The notes below the pieces were generated by a model, which saw only the letters and a program-made list of their open reading frames with translations, was not told the DNA's origin and searched no databases. Below are positions 10,110 to 17,520 of a stretch of DNA of 64,000 nt, piece by piece (within the stretch, counting starts at the first letter, position 1; each line of letters opens with the position of its first letter). The position numbers and the translations under genes were made by a program. This stretch comes from Flavobacterium cupreum (lineage in GTDB: Bacteria > Bacteroidota > Bacteroidia > Flavobacteriales > Flavobacteriaceae). The stretch lies in NCBI RefSeq assembly GCF_003996965.1, contig NZ_QWDM01000005.1, forward strand, positions 248,001-312,000, read 5' to 3'.

Positions 10110-10976
10110 ATGAAAAAAATCTACTTAATTGCCATCCTAATGATGGTGTTTCCATGTTTAGTACATAGCCAGGACGCTCCCCCTGTCCGATTAAAACAGA
10201 TCAACATTGTAAAGACAAATTACCAAAATTACAAGGATGGTGAAATTGTAAATAAAACAGTCGTTTTTAGTGAAGGAAAAATACAAACGATTACTACTTC
10301 TGATGTTATTCAGAAATTCTTTTACAACAAAAACGGTTTACTGGATATGACCGTAAAAGAAAAAGTTGGAAGCGACTGGAAAGAAGTGATTAATTATACG
10401 TATGATGCCGATAACAACATTACAAAATTCGTAAACAAATATCATGAGGGTAATGATTACATTACCAAAACGGTAACTTTTACTTACGAAGGAGCGCGAA
10501 TAAAAGCAATCACGAAAAAAAGTACAAACCACCAGAATATTGTGGATGACATTGAATACATTGTTGAAAATGGTATCATTGTAAGACGTACTTCACGCGA
10601 TAGAAACAAACAGATCATCGGTAAAATAGAATACGTTTATGTAAATGATAATGTGTCTAAACATAAAGGTTTAGTTGGAGATAAAATCTCTAAAACCTAT
10701 ACGTACGATGATAAAAAATCGGTTGAATCCTTAATCGTTCAGAATCTTTTTGGAGACAACTACAAAATAATCGTACCTATGATTTCGTATCATGAGGATG
10801 AATTTACTTTTGAGACGATTTCTTATAATAACGAAATGAATTTCAGCCCTTCTTCGACAGCTTTGGTAGCGGTGAGCCGAAAATATAAATACAATAAATT
10901 AAATTATCCAATATCCTGTTCTCAGCTTGAAGAAAACGGTATTGTAAAAACAGAGAAGACTTTTATTTACGAATAA
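10110..10976 (+). CDS. Secreted hypothetical protein with YD-like repeats
   Basis: This is a 288-residue protein with a signal peptide from the ATG at 10110, ending near HSQ; the frame is open from a TTG at 10068 but that extension precedes the signal peptide and is not used here. The mature part consists of repeated short beta segments such as FFYNKNGLLDMT, YTYDADNNITK and YKYNKLNYP, which resemble the tyrosine-aspartate repeats of RHS or wall-associated proteins. The function is unknown. It stands alone, about 135 bp after the DUF5689 gene, and has a strong terminator. Confidence 0.7.
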   Translation: MKKIYLIAILMMVFPCLVHSQDAPPVRLKQINIVKTNYQNYKDGEIVNKTVVFSEGKIQTITTSDVIQKFFYNKNGLLDMTVKEKVGSDWKEVINYTYDADNNITKFVNKYHEGNDYITKTVTFTYEGARIKAITKKSTNHQNIVDDIEYIVENGIIVRRTSRDRNKQIIGKIEYVYVNDNVSKHKGLVGDKISKTYTYDDKKSVESLIVQNLFGDNYKIIVPMISYHEDEFTFETISYNNEMNFSPSSTALVAVSRKYKYNKLNYPISCSQLEENGIVKTEKTFIYE

Positions 10977-10998
10977 AGACTTATACTATATTTTTTTT

Positions 10999-11034
10999 GT
11001 CCTTTAGAAATTAAAATCCTAATTTCTAAAGGAC
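10999..11034 (+). terminator. Rho-independent-like terminator
   Basis: A perfect 14-bp stem (GTCCTTTAGAAATT and its complement) closes an 8-nt loop about 20 bp after the stop of the secreted protein gene and is followed by a T-rich stretch. Confidence 0.75.
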
Positions 11035-11116
11035 TTATTCTTTTTAAATAAAGAAGATAATTTCCCAAATGGAACTTAAAAATTAAATTCTATAAGGGTA
11101 GTAGCTCACAAATCAT

Positions 11117-11124
11117 TAAATTTG
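11117..11124 (+). promoter_or_regulatory. -7 promoter element of hflX
   Basis: TAAATTTG matches TAnnTTTG and lies 16 bp upstream of the hflX ATG, giving a leader of about ten bases. Confidence 0.5.
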
Positions 11125-11140
11125 CACCTTATTCAAAGCT

Positions 11141-12382
11141 ATGTTAGAAAAAGAAGTTATAAATTTTGAGAGAACGGCCATTGTTGGTATCGTAACTCAA
11201 AATCAAAGTGAGGAAAAACTAAACGAATATCTGGACGAATTAGAGTTTTTGACTTTTACCGCAGGAGGGGAAGTGATTAAACGTTTTTCGCAAAAAATGG
11301 AACGCCCTAACCCGAAGACTTTTGTCGGAACAGGTAAGATAGAAGAAATTAATCTTTTTGTAAAAGAACACGAAATATCAACTTTAATTTTTGATGATGA
11401 ATTATCGCCATCTCAACAAAAGAATATTTCGAAAATTATAGACTGCAAGATCTTAGACAGAACCAATCTGATTCTGGATATTTTTGCGCAGCGTGCTGAA
11501 ACTTCTTATGCAAGAACTCAGGTAGAATTGGCGCAGTGTATCTATTTGTTGCCAAGACTATCCGGTTTGTGGACACACCTTGAACGCCAGAAAGGTGGTA
11601 TTGGTATGCGTGGTCCCGGTGAAACGGAGATTGAGACAGACAGACGTATTGTACGTGACAGAATTGCGTTGTTGAAAGACAAAATCAAAACCATCGATAA
11701 GCAGATGGGAATTCAGCGTAGTAATCGCGGAGCAATGGTACGTGTGGCGCTGGTAGGTTATACCAACGTTGGAAAATCGACTTTGATGAATGCTGTTGGT
11801 AAAAGCGATGTTTTCGTAGAGAATAAATTATTTGCAACGCTGGATACAACGGTTCGTAAAGTAGTGATTAAAAACCTGCCATTCTTACTTTCTGACACGG
11901 TAGGTTTTATTAGAAAATTACCAACACAATTGGTGGATTCTTTCAAAAGTACACTGGATGAGGTTCGTGAAGCCGATTTATTGCTGCATGTGGTGGATAT
12001 ATCACATGCTGATTTCGAAGATCACATTGAATCTGTAAATCAGACGTTATTAGAGATCAAAAGTAATGACAAACCAACTATTATGGTTTTCAATAAAATT
12101 GATGCTTACAAACACCTGACGATCGATGAGGATGATCTGATTACCGAAAAGACCAGAAGACATTATACGCTTGAGGAATGGAAACAAACCTGGATGAGTA
12201 ATGTAGGTCAGGATAAAGCGTTATTTATTTCGGCAACCCAAAAAGAAAATTTCGAGGAATTTAGAGAAACTGTTTATGAAGCTGTTCGCCAGATTCATAT
12301 CACAAGATTTCCGTATAATAAATTTTTGTATCCGGACTATAAGGATGCAATTGAGAAAGAAGAAGAACAAGATGAGGAATAA
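11141..12382 (+). CDS. hflX: GTPase HflX
   Basis: This is a 413-residue cytoplasmic GTPase that binds ribosomes and helps split stalled ones. The N-terminal HflX domain (NPKTFVGTGKIEEI) is followed by a coiled-coil-like linker with the glycine-rich GIGMRGPGETEIETDRR signature at about residue 165. The G domain then has G1 GYTNVGKST near 205, G3 DTVGF near 249 and G4 NKID near 319. The length is normal for the family. It is monocistronic, with its own promoter and a hairpin repeat downstream that separates it from the convergent DUF3078 gene. Confidence 0.96.
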   Translation: MLEKEVINFERTAIVGIVTQNQSEEKLNEYLDELEFLTFTAGGEVIKRFSQKMERPNPKTFVGTGKIEEINLFVKEHEISTLIFDDELSPSQQKNISKIIDCKILDRTNLILDIFAQRAETSYARTQVELAQCIYLLPRLSGLWTHLERQKGGIGMRGPGETEIETDRRIVRDRIALLKDKIKTIDKQMGIQRSNRGAMVRVALVGYTNVGKSTLMNAVGKSDVFVENKLFATLDTTVRKVVIKNLPFLLSDTVGFIRKLPTQLVDSFKSTLDEVREADLLLHVVDISHADFEDHIESVNQTLLEIKSNDKPTIMVFNKIDAYKHLTIDEDDLITEKTRRHYTLEEWKQTWMSNVGQDKALFISATQKENFEEFRETVYEAVRQIHITRFPYNKFLYPDYKDAIEKEEEQDEE

Positions 12383-12392
12383 ATAAAAGTTG

Positions 12393-12529
12393 TACCGCAA
12401 AGAACGCAAAGATTATATCAACTTATCTTTATAAACACAAAGTTCGCAAAGCTTTATCTAGGATTTAGCTTTGCGAACTTTGCGCTTTTTATAGAACCAG
12501 ATATTAAGATCCATGCGTTCTTTGCGGTA
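12393..12529. repeat. Nested hairpin element, family B (CGCAAAG units)
   Basis: The outer arms are a perfect 16-bp inverted repeat, TACCGCAAAGAACGCA at 12393-12408 and its complement at 12514-12529. The inner arms are CACAAAGTTCGCAAAGCT at 12436-12453 with a near-perfect complement at 12467-12484. Each arm contains CGCAAAG in 9-nt steps. It sits between the convergent hflX and DUF3078 genes and may also stop transcription. Confidence 0.9.
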
Positions 12530-12559
12530 AAAAAATAATAATCGGTTTTCCTTTGTAAA

Positions 12560-13510
12560 TTAGAATCCGAAATTAACTCCCAAACCAAAAACTTCTCTCG
12601 TTTGAAATCCCTGAAAAGCATTATCGTCATAAATAGCCTGGAAGGCTAAATTGGCGGACAGGAATTTGTTTACTTTCATCACAATATTCAGCGAGTAATT
12701 AATGTCTACATTCTTTGGATCTTCTAAATAATTAGAATATAAATTCAGACTGTTTTCTGCCGTTACATTGGTCATAATGGCAAGTTTGTAATACACAGAA
12801 GCATAAAAACCAAGCTCATAACGTATGGTTTTGTTGGCATCTACGCCAAAATAAGCGCCGTCAACATAAGGCAACCCTGTTCCCTGATCGATTCCTGAAG
12901 TATAGGCACCGTCTACAAAAGTGAATTTTGAGGTTAGAGGGGCAAAGTTTATTTTCAGATTATCATCTTTAGACCAGTAAAGACCGGGGCCTGTTGTAAG
13001 ATAACCGGGCGACATAAATTGGGTGTTTTCTGTACGGATCTCTTTTCCATTTTCATCTTTGCTATAAAGGTAACCCGTCGAGAATTGTGTTCTGAAATTT
13101 AGAAAGAAAGAATAATACCATTCGCCAAAAGCTTTTTTACCAACGATTGAATTGAACTCCAGACGGTCATCGGTCTTTTTTCCGAAATCAGCATTTTTGG
13201 TTTGCAAAATACCATAAGAAGCCAGAATTTTATTATCCCAGGTAATGTCGTCCTTTTTGTAATTGAAGTCGTAGTTGATTCCTAAAGTTCCGGAGAAACT
13301 GTCTTCCCCTCCTGCGAGCCAGTTATTAAAACTGGATTGATTGAGTAAAAGAGAGACAATTCCTTTTGCTTTCCAGCCTTCATCTTCAATCGTGTCATTT
13401 ATATTTTTTACGGCTTTTTCAGTATTTTGAACTAATTCTTTTTCGGAATTTTGTGCCTGAACAAAAGTAAGATTTGCTAAAACGAAGAGTAATAAGAATA
13501 TCTTTCTCAT
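12560..13510 (-). CDS. DUF3078 outer-membrane-like protein
   Basis: This is a 316-residue protein with a signal peptide (start ATG at 13510, cleavage near VQAQ) followed by a Bacteroidota DUF3078 domain with the recognisable GIVSLLLNQSSFNNWLAGGE and YDFNYKKDDITWDNK segments. The remainder alternates polar and aromatic residues, as in small beta-barrels, and ends in a phenylalanine. The function is not known. In related genomes it commonly follows the SUF genes. Here a TAnnTTTG element lies just upstream, so it can be transcribed on its own. Confidence 0.85.
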   Translation of the reverse strand: MRKIFLLLFVLANLTFVQAQNSEKELVQNTEKAVKNINDTIEDEGWKAKGIVSLLLNQSSFNNWLAGGEDSFSGTLGINYDFNYKKDDITWDNKILASYGILQTKNADFGKKTDDRLEFNSIVGKKAFGEWYYSFFLNFRTQFSTGYLYSKDENGKEIRTENTQFMSPGYLTTGPGLYWSKDDNLKINFAPLTSKFTFVDGAYTSGIDQGTGLPYVDGAYFGVDANKTIRYELGFYASVYYKLAIMTNVTAENSLNLYSNYLEDPKNVDINYSLNIVMKVNKFLSANLAFQAIYDDNAFQGFQTREVFGLGVNFGF

Positions 13511-13534
13511 AGTATTTAGTTTAAAGTGTAATAA

Positions 13535-13542
13535 CAAATATA
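13535..13542 (-). promoter_or_regulatory. -7 promoter element of the DUF3078 gene
   Basis: The minus strand reads TATATTTG, matching TAnnTTTG, 25 bp upstream of the ATG at 13510. Confidence 0.45.
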
Positions 13543-13587
13543 CTAAAAACCGTCAGATTCTGTAGGATTATTGGTGCTTAAAGCGCG

Positions 13588-14097
13588 TTATTTCTTAGGT
13601 TCCTTGTATAAAGGTACTGCAGAACAAGCCTCTCCATACATAATGCTTCTTGCAAAAGGCTGCAGATAGGTTGTCGCTAAAATATAAGCACGCACAGGAA
13701 CGGGTTTTTTAGAGCAGCCTTTTACAATAACAGGTTTGTTCTTGTAGGCTGAGTAATCAATCTTACTTAGGATGTCCTCGTATAAACTTCCGTTTAAATC
13801 ATCAATTGTTCCGTTGACAGTTTTTTTGGCATAAGGCGCCAGTTGAATGGCAACCAACAGTAAAGCCCAGGCCGGAATAATAGCATCGGTACTGCAGTTA
13901 ACGGCAACATACTGATCCTGATACTGCGACCAGTCGTGATTTTTTAAATGCTCCCTGAAGTCTTTTTCTTTTAATAAAAAACCTTCCAAAAGCCATTGTG
14001 AAATGTCAAGCTGCACACGCATTCCGTTAGGGTAGTAATCTTCAAGATCAAAGACTTCCAGTGCACTATTGGCCACTTTGTTGATTATTTCTTCCAT
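13588..14097 (-). CDS. DUF2480 family protein
   Basis: This is a 169-residue cytoplasmic protein of the Bacteroidota DUF2480 family, recognised by FDLEDYYPNGMRVQLDIS and WLLEGFLLKEKDFREHL near the N-terminus and by VIVKGCSKKPVPVRAYI near the C-terminus. The function is unknown. Its position as the last gene after sufS-sufE-sufT suggests a link to iron-sulfur cluster work; the two cysteines in the C-terminal half (KGCSKK and EACSAV) are worth noting in that context. A perfect inverted repeat separates it from sufT. Confidence 0.85.
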   Translation of the reverse strand: MEEIINKVANSALEVFDLEDYYPNGMRVQLDISQWLLEGFLLKEKDFREHLKNHDWSQYQDQYVAVNCSTDAIIPAWALLLVAIQLAPYAKKTVNGTIDDLNGSLYEDILSKIDYSAYKNKPVIVKGCSKKPVPVRAYILATTYLQPFARSIMYGEACSAVPLYKEPKK

Positions 14098-14109
14098 ATG
14101 AAAAAGTTA

Positions 14110-14168
14110 GTTTCAGGTTTAAAGTTTCAGGTTTAAAGTTGCGTAACCTGAAACTTTAAACCTGAAAC
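14110..14168. repeat. Perfect 24-bp inverted repeat, family D (GTTTCAG / GTTTAAA units)
   Basis: The left arm at 14110-14133 is built from alternating GTTTCAG and GTTTAAA units, and the right arm at 14145-14168 is its exact complement, with an 11-nt loop. It fills the gap between two minus-strand genes. The same units bracket the four-helix-bundle gene at 20.4 kb, so this looks like a gene-less copy of that element. Confidence 0.9.
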
Positions 14169-14176
14169 AAATTTTA

Positions 14177-14500
14177 TTAAAGCATTCCTAATTCTAATTT
14201 TGCCTCTTCGCTCATTAAGTCTTTACTCCATGGCGGATCAAAAGTAATTTCTACATCAACATCTTTGATGTGTTCGATTGTTTTTACTTTTTCTTCTACT
14301 TCTCTTGGCAAACTTTCTGCTACCGGACAGTTTGGAGAGGTTAACGTCATCAGGATTTTTACTTCGTAATCTGTATTTACCATTACGTCATAAATCAGTC
14401 CTAATTCGTAAATATCTACAGGGATCTCAGGGTCGTAAATTCCTTTTAAAACTTTTACGATTGATTCTCCTAATTCGTTTGTGTCTATTTCTTGTTCCAT
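14177..14500 (-). CDS. sufT: DUF59 iron-sulfur assembly protein, SufT-like
   Basis: This is a 107-residue cytoplasmic MIP18/DUF59 protein involved in maturation of iron-sulfur proteins. KGIYDPEIPVDIYELGLIYD at residues about 19-38 and the LTSPNCPVAESLP segment with the conserved cysteine near residue 60 are diagnostic, and the C-terminus has the EITFDPPWSKDLMSEEAK consensus. It lies downstream of sufS and sufE on the same strand, but a GxxExxY gene and its repeats now separate it from sufE. Confidence 0.9.
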   Translation of the reverse strand: MEQEIDTNELGESIVKVLKGIYDPEIPVDIYELGLIYDVMVNTDYEVKILMTLTSPNCPVAESLPREVEEKVKTIEHIKDVDVEITFDPPWSKDLMSEEAKLELGML

Positions 14501-14520
14501 TTTATTGTTTTTGTTTTTTT

Positions 14521-14684
14521 ACCATATAAGTGATGTAAGTTCATTTAAGTATGGTATGTGTAATTTTTTTTCCTTACCATATAAGTGATATAAGTTCATT
14601 TAAGTACGTGTTTATTATTTTTGTTTTTCATCGTATAAAAACATAAGCGTTCCAGCTTATATGTACTTATATCACCTATATGGT
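14521..14684. repeat. Left end of the GxxExxY element, family E (ATATAAGTG units)
   Basis: Two direct copies (14521-14550 and 14576-14605) starting ACCATATAAGTGATRTAAGT are followed by an inverted copy at 14656-14684. All consist of ATATAAGTG-like 9-nt units. Copies two and three can pair into a hairpin. The inverted copy ends only a few bases before the stop codon of the GxxExxY gene. Confidence 0.85.
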
Positions 14685-14689
14685 TTAAT

Positions 14690-15115
14690 CTAATCTTCTA
14701 ACCAACGATACAATTCGTTGACGTATGTTTTTTGACCTTCGTGATAAATATTCGTGACGTTAAAATTTATCATGAGTCCTATTGGTGAATTTAAAAGTTT
14801 CATATATGACATTAGCTTAGCGATGTGAATTGGTATAATTTGATTTACCGATTTTAATTCGAGGACTAAACAGTCTTCAATAAATAAATCACATCTTAAA
14901 TCCGACTCTAATTCTAAACCTTTATATTCAATAGGAATTATTAACTCGGATTTAAAACTAATATGTCTTAGAGATAATTCCTTAATCATGCATTTATGAT
15001 AAATACTTTCTAAAAGTCCCGGCCCAATATTTTTATGAACTTCAATTGCTGCTCCATTAACATGATATATTAAATCAGCTAAATATTTCTTTCTTATCAT
15101 CTGCTTTTTTAGCAA
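14690..15115 (-). CDS. GxxExxY protein, PD-(D/E)XK nuclease-like
   Basis: This is a 141-residue protein of the GxxExxY family. The name motif is seen as GLLESIY near residue 35, and the predicted PD-(D/E)XK core as the aspartate of LRCDLFIEDC near residue 77 followed by LELK near 89. Family members are common in Bacteroidota and their role is unknown; nuclease activity is an inference from the fold. The gene interrupts the sufE-sufT order and is bracketed by inverted family E repeats that occur nowhere else in the window. This suggests that gene and repeats moved as a unit. An ATG at residue 6 is an alternative start. Confidence 0.85.
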   Translation of the reverse strand: MLKKQMIRKKYLADLIYHVNGAAIEVHKNIGPGLLESIYHKCMIKELSLRHISFKSELIIPIEYKGLELESDLRCDLFIEDCLVLELKSVNQIIPIHIAKLMSYMKLLNSPIGLMINFNVTNIYHEGQKTYVNELYRWLED

Positions 15116-15182
15116 TAATAAGAAATAAAAGAAAGATAAAACTTACTTTTTTAAAATATTTTTTTTGCCCAGTAAATTATTC

Positions 15183-15221
15183 ACGTTCCAATTATATGAA
15201 CTTACATAACTTATATGGTTC
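15183..15221. repeat. Right end of the GxxExxY element, family E
   Basis: An inverted copy of the family E unit lies between the GxxExxY start and the sufE stop (core 15191-15219, complement of ACCATATAAGTTATGTAAGT). The preceding ACGTTCCAATTATATG matches GCGTTCCAGCTTATATG at the left end (14647-14663), so the homology between ends extends beyond the core. Confidence 0.8.
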
Positions 15222-15222
15222 C

Positions 15223-15645
15223 CTAGTTGTTTTTGGCATTAAAAGCCAAAGCGTACATTTTAATATTTTTTATCATCGACACTAATCCGTTTGCACGGGT
15301 TGCCGATAAATGTTCTTTTAATCCGATTTCATCAATAAAAGCCGTGTCTGCTTCCAGAATATCTTTTGCCTTCTGATTCGAAAAAGTACGGATTAAAATA
15401 GCAATGATCCCTTTCGTTAAAATGGCATCGCTGTCTGCGGTAAATACAATTTTATCGTCAGTTTGTTCGCCTTGCAGCCAGACTTTGGACTGACATCCTT
15501 TAATTAAATTGTTGTCCGTTTTGTATTCTTCTTTTATTAACGGCATACTTTTTCCCAGCTCGATGATGTATTCGTAACGTTGCATCCAGTCATCAAACAT
15601 TGAAAACTCATCAATTATCTCGTTTTGAATTTCTTTTATTGTCAT
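15223..15645 (-). CDS. sufE: Sulfur acceptor protein SufE
   Basis: This is a 140-residue cytoplasmic protein that takes persulfide sulfur from the cysteine desulfurase SufS and passes it to the SufBCD scaffold. The acceptor cysteine is in NLIKGCQSKVWL at residue 51, the same number as in E. coli SufE. It follows the small lipoprotein gene with a 2-bp gap, which places it in the sufS transcription unit. Confidence 0.94.
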   Translation of the reverse strand: MTIKEIQNEIIDEFSMFDDWMQRYEYIIELGKSMPLIKEEYKTDNNLIKGCQSKVWLQGEQTDDKIVFTADSDAILTKGIIAILIRTFSNQKAKDILEADTAFIDEIGLKEHLSATRANGLVSMIKNIKMYALAFNAKNN

Positions 15646-15647
15646 AA

Positions 15648-16073
15648 TTATTCTTTAGCAAAATCTACCAATAAGTTGACCAGTTTTTCTATTTCCTTTG
15701 GAGGGAAACCATTGTCAAATCCTTTTGTTTCGTAGGTTTTTCCGTTTGAAGTTATTTTTAAATTTCCGATGGCAGCACCATCGTAAAAACGTTTTTCTGT
15801 CGGGGCTTTCAGGTTTGGGATGCTTTCTAAATTCACTTTTTCGAATTCAGCAACAATTTTGTTCCATTTGGAAGCCTCTATTTTAGTTTTAACAGCTTCA
15901 TCGTTTCTGCCATTTGTAACAGAGACAGATTCGTTTTGAACAAGTATCTTTTTATAAAGGCCTCTTGAAACAGCTGAATATTCAATTTCTGTTGTTGTCA
16001 TGTCTGTTTTTTTTTGGCTTGAACAACCAGTTACAATAAAGACAGTTAAAAGTAATAAAGATACTATTCGCAT
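15648..16073 (-). CDS. Small lipoprotein of unknown function in the suf operon
   Basis: This is a 141-residue protein with a lipoprotein signal peptide (VTGC, cysteine at residue 17). The mature domain has alternating beta and charged segments (YDGAAIGNLKITSNGKTYE, then GFPPKEIEKLVNLL). I do not recognise a named function. It lies between sufS (14-bp gap) and sufE (2-bp gap) and is surely co-transcribed, but an envelope lipoprotein has no obvious part in cytoplasmic cluster assembly. Confidence 0.8.
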   Translation of the reverse strand: MRIVSLLLLTVFIVTGCSSQKKTDMTTTEIEYSAVSRGLYKKILVQNESVSVTNGRNDEAVKTKIEASKWNKIVAEFEKVNLESIPNLKAPTEKRFYDGAAIGNLKITSNGKTYETKGFDNGFPPKEIEKLVNLLVDFAKE

Positions 16074-16087
16074 AAGTTTGTTTTTTT

Positions 16088-17302
16088 TTAGCTTAACATT
16101 GTTTTTGCTTTTTTGACGGCTTCTACCATCAGATCAATTTCCTCTTTAGTATTGTAAAAAGAAAAAGAAGCACGAATCGTTCCGGGAATACAAAAGAAAT
16201 TCATAATAGGCTGTGCGCAATGGTGTCCGGTTCTCACTGCAATTCCTAATTTATCAATGATGGAACCAATATCGTAAGGATGTATTCCGTCAATATTAAA
16301 CGAAACTACTGACGCTTTATTCTTGCCAGTTCCGTAAATTTTCAGCCCTTCAATTTCTAATAAACTTTTTGTGGCATGGGCTAATAATTCTTCTTCCTGC
16401 TTTTGGATATTTTCAAAACCAACACTATTCAAATAATCAATCGCAGTCCCCAATACAATTCCGCCGGCAATATTTGGGGTTCCGGCCTCAAATTTATGCG
16501 GTAGATCCGCATAGGTTGTTTTTTCGAAAGTAACCTCTTTAATCATTTCACCACCACCCTGATAGGGGGGGAGTTTGTTTAGCCACGCTTCTTTTCCGTA
16601 TAAAATTCCAGTACCTGTCGGACCGCACATTTTATGTCCGGAGAAAGCATAAAAATCACAATCTAAGTCCTGAACGTCCGGTTTTAAATGCGGAACAGCC
16701 TGTGCACCATCAATCAAAACAGCCGCGCCGACAGCATGTGCTTTTTCGATCATGTATTTAACAGGATTGATGATTCCCAAAGCATTTGAAATATGGTTGA
16801 CCGTAACCACTTTTGTCTTTTCGGAAAGAAGTGCCTCGTAGGCTTCCATAATCAATTCGCCGTCTTCGTTCATCGGAATGACTCTCAGTACAGCTCCAGT
16901 TTTTTCACATAACATCTGCCATGGCACAATATTACTGTGATGTTCTAAAGACGAAACAATTACTTCGTCACCCGGTTTTAAAATCGAAGCGAAACCATTG
17001 GTCACTAAATTGATTCCGTGTGTAGTTCCGGAAGTAAAAAGGACTTCGTGTGCGAATTTAGCATTTATATGGTGCTGTACCTTGCTACGGGAAATCTCGT
17101 AGGCATCGGTAGCCAATTGACTTAAAGTATGAACGCCACGGTGAATATTGGCGTTTATTTCCTGATAATATTTCGCGATAGCATCAATCACAATTTGTGG
17201 TTTTTGCGAAGTGGCACCGTTGTCGAAATATACTAAGGGTTTTCCGTTTACAGTTTGTGAAAGTATCGGAAATTCAGCTCTTATTTTTTGAATATCTAGC
17301 AT
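16088..17302 (-). CDS. sufS: Cysteine desulfurase SufS
   Basis: This is a 404-residue PLP enzyme that converts cysteine to alanine and a protein-bound persulfide. The PLP lysine is in FYAFSGHKMCGPTG near residue 225, and the catalytic cysteine is in RTGHHCAQP near residue 360, in the short loop typical of group II (SufS) desulfurases that depend on SufE. The N-terminal YFDNGATSQKP segment is also typical. It heads the unit sufS-lipoprotein-sufE. A -7 element upstream shows it need not depend on the sufA promoter. Confidence 0.96.
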   Translation of the reverse strand: MLDIQKIRAEFPILSQTVNGKPLVYFDNGATSQKPQIVIDAIAKYYQEINANIHRGVHTLSQLATDAYEISRSKVQHHINAKFAHEVLFTSGTTHGINLVTNGFASILKPGDEVIVSSLEHHSNIVPWQMLCEKTGAVLRVIPMNEDGELIMEAYEALLSEKTKVVTVNHISNALGIINPVKYMIEKAHAVGAAVLIDGAQAVPHLKPDVQDLDCDFYAFSGHKMCGPTGTGILYGKEAWLNKLPPYQGGGEMIKEVTFEKTTYADLPHKFEAGTPNIAGGIVLGTAIDYLNSVGFENIQKQEEELLAHATKSLLEIEGLKIYGTGKNKASVVSFNIDGIHPYDIGSIIDKLGIAVRTGHHCAQPIMNFFCIPGTIRASFSFYNTKEEIDLMVEAVKKAKTMLS

Positions 17303-17327
17303 GTCTTATTTAGAAAAAATCTATTTA

Positions 17328-17335
17328 CAAAAGTA
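17328..17335 (-). promoter_or_regulatory. -7 promoter element of the sufS unit
   Basis: The minus strand reads TACTTTTG (TAnnTTTG) about 26 bp before the sufS ATG. This fits a separate promoter for sufS, made necessary by the opposing hydrolase gene between sufD and sufS. Confidence 0.45.
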
Positions 17336-17520
17336 CTAAAACTAAATTGTTTTATGCGGCTATTCTATAATTTCCTTTTATGACGCTATCAGGGGAAAGC
17401 TGAAATGTTGATTTTTCAGTTTTTAATCCGGATTTGTGAATATTCGGGATTGTATTTCTAAAGTGAGTTGTAATAACATGCGTATAAATTAATTATATTG
17501 CAGGAAAAAGCTGAAAAATT

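Noticed and set aside
12393-12529. CRISPR-like array from repeated CGCAAAG units
   Set aside because: Units are only about 9 nt, have no spacers of constant length and form inverted arms; no cas genes are near.
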